From IMG/VR virus record IMGVR_UViG_3300042473_000589, positions 1 to 28,205 of that record: a stretch of 28,205 nucleotides of DNA, one strand, 5' to 3'. A model generated the notes under the pieces. The model ran no database searches and was not told the origin of the DNA. It saw only the letters and a program-made list of their open reading frames with translations. Each line of letters begins with the position of its first letter. Positions within the stretch are counted from its first letter, which is position 1. The position numbers and the translations under genes were made by a program. This DNA is from a virus. Positions 10,660 to 18,500 of the stretch are shown here, one piece after another.

Positions 10660-12356
10660 GTATATCAGAGTTTAGCTCAGTAATGAGAGCAAGAGCTTCT
10701 TTAGATAATAATCCTAGTACTTTCTTAACTATAGACTCGTGGACAGATGCCCTAGAAAGTAGTTTAAAATTACCTAATGCTCCTAGTATCGATAAACAAG
10801 TATTAGGTAGAGCAGCATCTTTAATGATACAAGATGGTAAAAGTTTAGATGGAAGACCTATTTCACAGTTTAGAAACTTAGGGCAGGCGTTAAGTAATAA
10901 TGTGTCCGTAGTTACTGAAGAAGGATTACGTAGACATTGGAAATTTTATGGCTTAAAAATGCCAACAGTTACGGAAACTGGTATTGCTAAAGGCAAAGAT
11001 AAGTACACTAATAAACCCTTACTAAAAGCATATATAGTTTGGTATAATCAAAATTATAAAGAAAATCCTTTACAGTTATTTTCTAATACCGGCGATACTG
11101 GTAACATAGAAGAAGCTACAGGAATTAGCTATTCGGATACATACTCTAATACAGCTACCGTTATGGTAGAGTTTTTAAAAGCTTGCGGGCTTAGTCAGAA
11201 AGATGCTTCAGAGTACGGCCAAAATTTTGAAGTAGGTCATATAGAATCTCAAGCATTTATAAGATTAAAAACTACGAAACAAGCAGGCGAATTTTACAAT
11301 AATACGTTTATTGACAAAATAATTAAACTACACGAGTATTTAGATATAGCATCTAGTAGCTTATTGCCAGAGTATGAGGCTTTAACTGCTTCTGTATTAA
11401 AAGGTACACAAAATAGAAACAATCTTTTTGTAAGTGTAGAAATGCAGCTAAAAGATTCTAAAACTAAAAGAGATTCTAAAGTTGGTATACTAGCTTCTAA
11501 TACTAATCAAGGTTCTGGAAGACTATCAAGAGCTTTAAACTTTGTAGCTCTTTTGCGTGATATAGGTAGTACCGAAGGTATATATTCCGAAGACAAAACA
11601 GCCCTTAGAAAAATTGGTCAAGACAGTGAAATAATTGCTGTTAAACTTAATGAGATTTATAGAAACTATAAAGCTAATTTATCAGAAGTTACTAAAGCTT
11701 TAAACAGTAGCTTTCCTAACAATAAAAAAGAAATAGCAAATTTTTTGCTAGACTTAAAAAGTTCTAAAACATTAAGAAAACATATAAAAGATACACAGCT
11801 AGCGGCTTTACGTAAAACAAAAGTTGAACCTTTTGGTGCAAAAGTTAAACCTGTACCCGTAAAATCTTTTAGTTCCACTGTTACTAAAGGTAATACGTTA
11901 GAAAAAGAAATTAAAGAAGCTGCTAAAAGAGTAAAAAGTAACTTATCTAAACTTAAGCAAGTAAAGAAAAAATCTAGTGATACTGTCGGTCCGGCTTTAA
12001 ATTTAAAAGTTAGTGCTGAACAAAGCACAGTTAATTTACCTAAACTGTTAGTCTTAATAAATTCACAACTGCATAATGCTATTCGTGATAATATGGGTGA
12101 AGGTACTCGAGAAGATATACTTAACTATAGAACCGGCAGACTAGCTGAATCAGCTGCTGTAGAGCGTCTATCAATGAGTAAGCAGGGAATGATAACTGCA
12201 TTTTACAATTATATGAAATACCCTTATGCAACTTTTAGCGTTGGTGGTGTACAGCAATATCCAAAAACCAGAGACCCTAAGTTATTAATCTCTAATTCAA
12301 TTAGACAAATTGCGCAACAAGCAGTAGGTAATAGATTAAGGGCATTTGCACTATGA
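10656..12356 (+). CDS. Large neck protein, unassigned
   Basis: The 566-aa protein has no function I can name with certainty. Position (between connector and tail terminator) is where HK97-type phages place a neck or tail-completion protein of about 100-150 aa. The C-terminal 85 residues (from NYRTGRLAESAAVERL through MITAFYNYMKYPYATF to SNSIRQIAQQ) look like such a domain. The first 480 residues are extra: helical, Lys/Ser/Asn-rich, with a charged segment around 395-440. Codon use is strikingly AT-rich with many AGA and TTA codons compared with the capsid gene. It overlaps both neighbours by four bases. Confidence 0.6.
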   Translation: MSISEFSSVMRARASLDNNPSTFLTIDSWTDALESSLKLPNAPSIDKQVLGRAASLMIQDGKSLDGRPISQFRNLGQALSNNVSVVTEEGLRRHWKFYGLKMPTVTETGIAKGKDKYTNKPLLKAYIVWYNQNYKENPLQLFSNTGDTGNIEEATGISYSDTYSNTATVMVEFLKACGLSQKDASEYGQNFEVGHIESQAFIRLKTTKQAGEFYNNTFIDKIIKLHEYLDIASSSLLPEYEALTASVLKGTQNRNNLFVSVEMQLKDSKTKRDSKVGILASNTNQGSGRLSRALNFVALLRDIGSTEGIYSEDKTALRKIGQDSEIIAVKLNEIYRNYKANLSEVTKALNSSFPNNKKEIANFLLDLKSSKTLRKHIKDTQLAALRKTKVEPFGAKVKPVPVKSFSSTVTKGNTLEKEIKEAAKRVKSNLSKLKQVKKKSSDTVGPALNLKVSAEQSTVNLPKLLVLINSQLHNAIRDNMGEGTREDILNYRTGRLAESAAVERLSMSKQGMITAFYNYMKYPYATFSVGGVQQYPKTRDPKLLISNSIRQIAQQAVGNRLRAFAL

Positions 12357-12790
12357 CAAGAAGAATAAGCATTGTAACAGCTTTAGCTGAAAAATTTAAA
12401 ATAATAGACGGAACTGGTAAGTTTAAAAGTGACTTGTCTGACAATAGCTACCCTAAATTAAAATTCTGGGATGAAGTTCAAGACTTTCCTTGTGTGTATC
12501 TTACAGCTGGTTCCGAACTAAGAGAATATCTACCAGGAGATTTTACCTGGGGACACCTAAACGTTAGTGTAAAAGTTTATGTTCGTAGCGAAAGCGAAGC
12601 GCAACAATTACTTGAAGACTTACTAGACGATTTAGAAAATGTAATAGATGCTAACCGAGTATTAGTATATGACATTACTAATAATCTGTCAACTACTGAA
12701 ATATTAATTCAGTCAATAACAACCGATGAAGGATTATTAAATCCTTATGGTGTCGGTGAAATAAATTTACAGGTGCGTTATGCACTCTAA
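12353..12790 (+). CDS. Tail terminator-like protein
   Basis: The 145-aa protein has an N-terminal helix, then FPCVYLTAGSELREYLPGDF, a strand-rich middle (LNVSVKVYVRSE), an acidic helix LLEDLLDDLENVID and a last strand pair ending EINLQVRYAL. That alpha/beta order and length match tail terminator/completion proteins (gpU-like) that cap the tail tube and join it to the neck. It lies between the neck protein and the tube gene. A four-base overlap couples it to the upstream gene. Sequence similarity to named members is low, so this is a fold-and-position call. Confidence 0.6.
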   Translation: MTRRISIVTALAEKFKIIDGTGKFKSDLSDNSYPKLKFWDEVQDFPCVYLTAGSELREYLPGDFTWGHLNVSVKVYVRSESEAQQLLEDLLDDLENVIDANRVLVYDITNNLSTTEILIQSITTDEGLLNPYGVGEINLQVRYAL

Positions 12791-12862
12791 TTACCTAATA
12801 GTACCAATACAGATAAATGTCTAGTAAGTGTACTCCTGGGTTACTAACTACAAGGAATAGCT

Positions 12863-14542
12863 ATGGCAGCAGTTAATTTAATTCGTAATAGTAGAGTCTT
12901 CTTTACTACTAACATTGACAGTTTCGGTCGTGTAAAAATTGGTGACTTCAAAAATGCTGGAAGTCCCATGACCGCAACTAATACTTTCGAAATTCAAGTG
13001 CTGGAAGGCATGAGCTTTTCACAAAATACTACTGTAGATACAGTTACACTAAACGAGGCAGGAGCTGCTCCTGTTCGTGGTCAGCGCAGTTTTAACACTG
13101 CCCTAGAGCCAGTAGACTTTACTTTCTCTACATATATTCGCCCACATAACACAGGTAGTTCAATTACTGCCGAAGAGCAGTATTTATGGAATGCTTTTGG
13201 TGGTGCAGCTAACTTTGGTGCCGCTGGTGCCGCTTGGACTTCTACAGCATCTACTGGTACTGTTGGATTTACTAATTCTAATAAACATCAATTATTGCCT
13301 TTTGGTTTAATTATCCTATTTGATAATGCTGGTTACGTTATTGATAACTGCGCCTTAGATTCTGCTACTATTGATTTTGGTATTGACGCTATTGCTGCAG
13401 TTGCATGGGCCGGTAAAGGTTCCGCAATTCGCGTAGTAGATAAGGCTGCAGCAGATACAGCAAGTCCTGTTGCGCTTACAAACGTAGGTACTTCAACCAG
13501 TAGCTTTGCAGGCACTAATACTGCGCTTGCCAAGAATACCGCAGCTCGTTATATTACTAACAAGTTGAGCACTTTAATTGTTAATGACGGTATCAATGAT
13601 TTTGTTGCCACTGCTGGCGGAGCCGTAACGGCCGTTACAGTTGGTACCGCTGGTTCTGGTTATACCTCTGTACCTACAGTAGCTTTTGCTGCAGCACCTT
13701 CTAATGGTGTAACAGCTACAGGTACCGCAGTATTGTCTGGTGGCGGTGTAACAGCAGCAGCAGTATCTGCTCCTGGAACTGGCTACACAGCTGCAACAGT
13801 AACATTCTCTGCCCCTCAGGTTGCTAATGGTGTAACTGCACTAGGTACCGCAACAGTTTCTGGTGGCGGTGTAACAGCTATTGTAATTACAACAGCTGGT
13901 ACTGGGTACACTTCTGCTCCAACAGCCACTATTGCTGGTGATGGTGCTGGCGCCACTGCAGGTGCAGTTACTATAGGTACTTCTACTATTACTGGTGTTA
14001 CAATTACTAACGCAGGTTCTGGATATTTGACTGCACCAGCAATTACCTTTACTGGTGGTGGCGGTTCAGCTGCTGCTGCAACTCCTACAATTGCAGCTAA
14101 TGTTGGTACTGTGTATACTATTGCTTTAACTGGTGGAAACATCACTTTTGCTAATAACTTAACGTATTTGACACCTGCTAACTTAGGTACAGTTAACTTA
14201 CCTATTACGTACTTCACAGGTACGCGCGCTATAAGCGGCACTATCAATGCATACCTAAAAACAGGTAGTCTTGAAAGTGGTGGACTATTATCTGATTTGC
14301 TGGCCCAATCAGCTACAACAGTCGACCCTAAGTTTACAATTAATGTACAACTTGGCGGACCTAGTACAAATGCTACTGGTGTTGAAATCAAGCTACCTGC
14401 AGCTATGTTGCAGATTCCTACAATTAACACAGAGCAAGTTATTTCTACAACAATTAACTTTACAGCTCAAGGTTTTGCAGGTACTGGTTACGATATTACA
14501 GAGTCTAACGAAGCAACTATCGTTTACCGCGCAGCAGTTTAA
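12863..14542 (+). CDS. Major tail tube protein with a four-repeat insertion
   Basis: The 559-aa protein opens like a siphovirus tube protein (NSRVFFTTNIDSFGRVKIGD, EIQVLEGMSFSQNT, ALEPVDFTFSTYIRP). It ends with the matching tube strands (GTINAYLKTGSLESGGLLSD to ISTTINFTAQGF). Residues about 253-413 hold four copies of a 40-residue unit with the core V-T-x-V-x-x-T-A-G-S/T-G-Y-T-S-A-P, rich in Gly, Ala, Thr and Val. Such units occur in phage decoration and surface proteins and probably protrude from the tail. AAGGAATAGCT precedes the ATG. The gene has its own terminator (14562). Without the insertion the length would be usual for the family. Confidence 0.75.
   Translation: MAAVNLIRNSRVFFTTNIDSFGRVKIGDFKNAGSPMTATNTFEIQVLEGMSFSQNTTVDTVTLNEAGAAPVRGQRSFNTALEPVDFTFSTYIRPHNTGSSITAEEQYLWNAFGGAANFGAAGAAWTSTASTGTVGFTNSNKHQLLPFGLIILFDNAGYVIDNCALDSATIDFGIDAIAAVAWAGKGSAIRVVDKAAADTASPVALTNVGTSTSSFAGTNTALAKNTAARYITNKLSTLIVNDGINDFVATAGGAVTAVTVGTAGSGYTSVPTVAFAAAPSNGVTATGTAVLSGGGVTAAAVSAPGTGYTAATVTFSAPQVANGVTALGTATVSGGGVTAIVITTAGTGYTSAPTATIAGDGAGATAGAVTIGTSTITGVTITNAGSGYLTAPAITFTGGGGSAAAATPTIAANVGTVYTIALTGGNITFANNLTYLTPANLGTVNLPITYFTGTRAISGTINAYLKTGSLESGGLLSDLLAQSATTVDPKFTINVQLGGPSTNATGVEIKLPAAMLQIPTINTEQVISTTINFTAQGFAGTGYDITESNEATIVYRAAV
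13618..14103 (+). repeat. Four-unit coding repeat in the tail tube gene
   Basis: Units of about 120 bp encode VTAVTVGTAGSGYTSVP, VTAAAVSAPGTGYTAAT, VTAIVITTAGTGYTSAP and ITGVTITNAGSGYLTAP. Shared DNA words such as GGTGGCGGTGTAACAGC recur at unit joints. The base composition is richer in G and C than the flanking tube sequence. Confidence 0.75.
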
Positions 14543-14561
14543 TTAACGGCTGCACTTTTAT

Positions 14562-14592
14562 AGAGACTGGGTTGATCTCCAGTCTCTCTTTT
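14562..14592 (+). terminator. Terminator after the tail tube gene
   Basis: AGAGACTGG (14562-14570), loop GTTGATCT, CCAGTCTCT (14579-14587), then CTTTTT. A textbook intrinsic terminator, 16 bases before the chaperone gene. Confidence 0.85.
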
Positions 14593-14607
14593 TAATCTTA
14601 TTATAAA

Positions 14608-15033
14608 ATGACTATTAATACTCTCTCTTTAAAAACACTGTTAGTTCCCTCCAAATCAGTACAGGTAGAATACCCTGGTATGCCTGGTTTTATGATTGAT
14701 TTGGCATTTTTATCGCGCGAAACACTTTTGTCGATTCGCAAAAAGTCTACAAAGACTAGCTTTAAGAATCGTCAAGCTTCGGAAGAATTTAACGAAGACT
14801 TGTTCTTACAACTTTATGTTGAAAATGCAGTTAAAGGATGGTCTGGCTTTAAGCTGAAGTATCTTGAACAACTAGCACCAGTTGACTTAAGTGGTAAAGA
14901 CATGGAAGCCGAACTAGGATATACTGCTGAAAATGCACTATACTTAATGAAGAACTCTAGCAATTTTGATGCATTTATTAGTGAACAGGTCACAGACTTG
15001 GGAAACTTTTCGACGACCAACTCCAGCAAGTAA
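14608..15033 (+). CDS. Tail assembly chaperone, short form (gpG-like)
   Basis: The 141-aa protein has the position (after the tube, before the tape measure) and length of lambda gpG-like chaperones, which coat the tape measure protein during tail assembly. It has a beta-rich N-terminus (VQVEYPGMPGFMIDLAF) and a helical C-terminus. The last codons contain the slippery site at 15000-15006. The start at 14608 has no recognisable ribosome site; it follows the terminator T-run by about 15 bases. Weak initiation would keep the protein low relative to the tube. No other start is better. Confidence 0.75.
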   Translation: MTINTLSLKTLLVPSKSVQVEYPGMPGFMIDLAFLSRETLLSIRKKSTKTSFKNRQASEEFNEDLFLQLYVENAVKGWSGFKLKYLEQLAPVDLSGKDMEAELGYTAENALYLMKNSSNFDAFISEQVTDLGNFSTTNSSK

Positions 15034-15392
15034 ACGCTCAGTTGGTTAACTACATTCAAAATATGGGCGTGTCAATGACAAAAGACCAGTATTTTGAAAT
15101 GTGCGAAATGTTAGGCTCAGATCCAGTAGAGTCTGAGATACCGGTGGAATTTGAAGATTTTCCATTTGAAGTGCAACAAGCATTTAATGCTTATCGAATG
15201 TTACGAGATGAGTGGGATACTATGAATGGTAACTACTTAGGTAAGTCTTTGATAGGTGTAAAAGATGTTTTAGAAGCAACAGAGATTGAACCTTCTGAAC
15301 AGAAGTTTATAATTATGCTAATACGCATAATTGACAACGTAAGATCAGACGAAATCAATAATAAGAAAAAGACACAAGAGCCTGCTAATTAA
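14608..15392 (+). CDS. Tail assembly chaperone, -1 frameshift form (gpGT-like)
   Basis: A -1 shift at G-GGA-AAC (15000-15006) joins the first 133 residues to a second frame starting LFDDQLQQVNAQLVNYIQ, giving about 261 aa. The second frame (to 15392) is acidic and helical (FEDFPFEVQQAFNAYRMLRD), as expected of the gpT part that binds the tape measure or tube subunits. The second frame has no ATG with a ribosome site near its beginning (only a TTG at 15042), so frameshifting is the natural way to express it. The paired gpG/gpGT plan is known from lambda and many long-tailed phages. Confidence 0.85.
15000..15046 (+). promoter_or_regulatory. Programmed -1 frameshift signal
   Basis: The slippery heptamer GGGAAAC lies in the correct phase (G GGA AAC) at 15000-15006; lambda uses GGGAAAG. 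Nine bases later ACCAACT (15016-15022) pairs perfectly with AGTTGGT (15040-15046) around a 17-nt loop that contains the zero-frame stop (15031-15033). Heptamer, spacing and hairpin together form a complete signal. Confidence 0.85.
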
Positions 15393-15409
15393 AATTAGCG
15401 GGCTTTTTT
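15380..15409 (+). terminator. Terminator after the chaperone genes
   Basis: GCCTGCTAATT (15380-15390), loop AA, AATTAGCGGGC (15393-15403), then six T. The stem (one G-T pair) includes the stop codon of the frameshift product. Confidence 0.85.
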
Positions 15410-15428
15410 GCGTTAAAAATTTTTTGGT

Positions 15429-15457
15429 TTGACAACTGCGTGGTCACATGGTATAAT
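15429..15457 (+). promoter_or_regulatory. Full-consensus promoter of the tape measure gene
   Basis: TTGACA (15429-15434), 17-bp spacer, TATAAT (15452-15457): 12 of 12 sigma70 consensus bases with the ideal spacing, right after a terminator. It should be recognised by unmodified host RNA polymerase. Confidence 0.85.
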
Positions 15458-15471
15458 GATCTCTAGTTAAG

Positions 15472-15491
15472 TTATCAAAAAATTTTGGTAA
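15472..15491 (+). repeat. Hairpin in the tape measure leader
   Basis: TTATCAAAA and TTTTGGTAA form a 9-bp stem (one G-T pair) with a 2-base centre, just before the ribosome site AGGAG at about 15501. It may modulate translation or merely be AT-rich spacer. Confidence 0.35.
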
Positions 15492-15510
15492 TATCCGAAC
15501 AGGAGTAAGC

Positions 15511-18500
15511 ATGGCTGAAAATACGACAGTTTTACACATTAAATTAGAAGATGTTGGTCAATCCATTGAAAATACTGACAAGAGTCTCAAAAAGGTTCGA
15601 GGAACCTATGACTCACTTGAAAAACAGATGAGCAAAGGCGGCAGTGGAGGTAAAGGCAAAGGCGGTTGGAAAAACGCTATGATGGGTGGCAATGAATACG
15701 ATATTGCCAGGGGTAGTGCCGGGTCTACTGGCGCATCAGGTCGTGACTTTGCAAATCAAGCTCGCGGACTTGACGGCCTAGTACGTTTATATGCTACTTA
15801 CGCAGCTAATTTGTTTGCAGCAGGTGCGGCTTTCCGCGCGTTAAGTGATGCTGCAGATACTAGTAATATGATTCAAGGTATGAATCAATTAGGTGCCGTT
15901 ACTGGACTAGCTTTAGGCAGTATTGCTAAAAATTTAATGACTGCTACCGACGGCGCAATTAGTATGCGCGAAGCAATGGAAGCAACTACAAAAGGTACTG
16001 CTGCTGGATTGTCCGGTAAACAAATGGAACAATTAGGTCAAGTAGCCAATAAAGCATCTAAGGCTTTAGGTGTTGCTATGCCTGACGCTATTAGTAGATT
16101 AACGCGTGGTATTAGTAAACTAGAGCCTGAATTGTTAGATGAACTGGGTTTATTTACAAAAATAGGTCCTGCTACTGAAAACTACGCTCGTAGTATAGGA
16201 AAAGCTGCGTCTCAATTAACTGATTTTGAAAGACGTCAAGCATTTGCTAACGCTGTATTAACAGAAGGTATAGACAAATTTAATTCTATTGATATACCTG
16301 CAAACCCTTATGATAAGTTGTTAGCAAGTTTAAAGAATTTAAGCTTTGTAGCACTAGACTTAACTAATAAAATTATTGTGCCCCTAGTAAGTGTGTTATC
16401 ACAAAGTCCTGCAGGATTATTAGCAATATTAACCGCAATAGGTGCTTCAATAGTTAAAAGTGCTATACCTGCGTTAGGACATTACAGAGAAAATTTAAAA
16501 AGAACTGCTAATGAAAGCACCGAAGCATTTACAAGAATGTATACAAATCAACAAGATGCTTTTAGTACTATGGCAGCAGATCGAGCAGCTGTAGCAGAGC
16601 GCGATTTTAAAAAGCAAAAAGATACTCAGAGTAAGTTACAAGCGTTAGCTGCAACAGGCAAAACTTTTACTAAAGGTACAAAAGTAGACTATGCTGGAAT
16701 AGCAAGTAAAGATCCTTTTGCATTAACAGATACTGAAATAAAATCACTAGAAAATCGCGCAAAAACTTTAGCAAAAACTAATAAAGAAGAAGCAGACAGA
16801 CTTAAAGCACATCTTGCAAATTTAAAAGCTATTCGTGCACAATCAGCTGCAGTTGGCGATATGGCCAGTAAAACACTTATTGACAGTTCTGAAAAGTGGT
16901 GGAGTACTGCTTTTGCAAATGACGTGATTAATAAATCAAAATTACAGAACATAGCAAAAGATACTATTAGATCTAATGTTGCAGAAACCCAGTCATTATT
17001 AGGTATGCGTGCAGCTTGGCAAAAATTAAATGAAGACCTTGCGGCATCAAAAGAAGGATATTTAAAAGTAAAAACTGGAGTTGACGAACACGGCAAAGCC
17101 ATAACGCAAAATGCCCCTAAATTAACTGCCTTTGATAGAGGCCTTGTTAGGGTTAGTGCTACTGCAGGTATGTTTGTACAAAAGCTAGGTACAACTATTT
17201 CGGCATTTGGAGCCTATGGTATGGCTATAGGTGCTGCAATTGCAGCTTTTGGTATACTTGACGCTATACTTACAAAAACAAGTAAAGAAACTACCGCCTT
17301 CAATGGAGCTATAGATGGTGTTACAGAATCAGTTGCAAGTGCGACTAGAACTATAGATTATTTAAGAAAACAACCCGCTATAGGTACAGCTTCAATAGCT
17401 GGATTTCTTGCATTAACAAATGCAAGTCAGGCAGTAACCGACAGTATTGAAACACAAATTAAAACTACGAAAGAATTGTTAAAAGTAACTAAAGATAGTG
17501 GCTGGGATGATTTTACTAATGTGCTTTCAGGAATATTTAACCAAGACATAGCTTCAAAAGGAGCAAAATCTTTAGCAACAACAGTACAATCTCAATTAAA
17601 AGTATTTCGTGAAGCAGGAATGGGAGAAGAAGCTGGAAAAGCTTTTAAAGATGCAATAGGCGTACAAAGTCTAGATCTTGAAACTGTAACAGATAGATTT
17701 AAAACTAGTACAGCTGCCCAAAACAGATATGCAGCTAGTGTTAAAATCCTACAAAATAAATTAGGTGAAACTAATGCTTCTTTGCAGACTTTTAAAAATA
17801 GTATTGATGCACTTACTAAGTCATATGACGAATTTATTCAGTCAACTGCTAATAGTAATCCATTATTTAAAGTAGGCGATAACTTACAAGTTTTATCTTC
17901 ATCAATGCAAGATGTAGCAAATAAAGGTGTAGATGCAATAAATGCAGCTTTCAATCAATTTGCTAATAATCCTAAAGCTACAGCTCAATTTGGTTCTGAA
18001 TTCGTCCAGCAGTTTGTTGATATAAGACAAGAATTTCAAACTACTCTTCAACAAGCGGCAAAGTATAAACAAGAGCTCTCTACAATAAATGAAGATATTG
18101 ACAAACAAGAACAAATAAAAAGAGAGACTAAGTCTGTACCACGAAAAGCAATAGCTCAAAGTAGAATAGTAGAGCTTGAAGGTAAAAAGGAAGAAGTTAA
18201 AGCTTTACAAATCGGATTAGACACTAGATCTTTTGTTGTAGCCTCACAGCTATTTGCAACAGGTGCAGATCTTGCTTTTAAAAATGGTGCAAAATATATA
18301 GATATTGCGCTTGGTCAAGCTTCTCAAAAAGCTGCATTAACTATTGCGCAAGCTACGGTTAGTGCACTATCTGGAGCAGAAGCTGCAACACGTTCTGGAC
18401 AGTTAAAAGATCAAGAAATAAAAGTTCAAATTGACGCAATAACTACTACTATGGCGTTAATTAGATCTAATACTGAATTAGAACTAACAATAGCAGAATC

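Noticed and set aside
13816-14430. 204-codon minus-strand ORF opposite the tail tube repeats
   Set aside because: Its Pro/Val/Ala repeats are the reverse of the coding repeat; no start signal.
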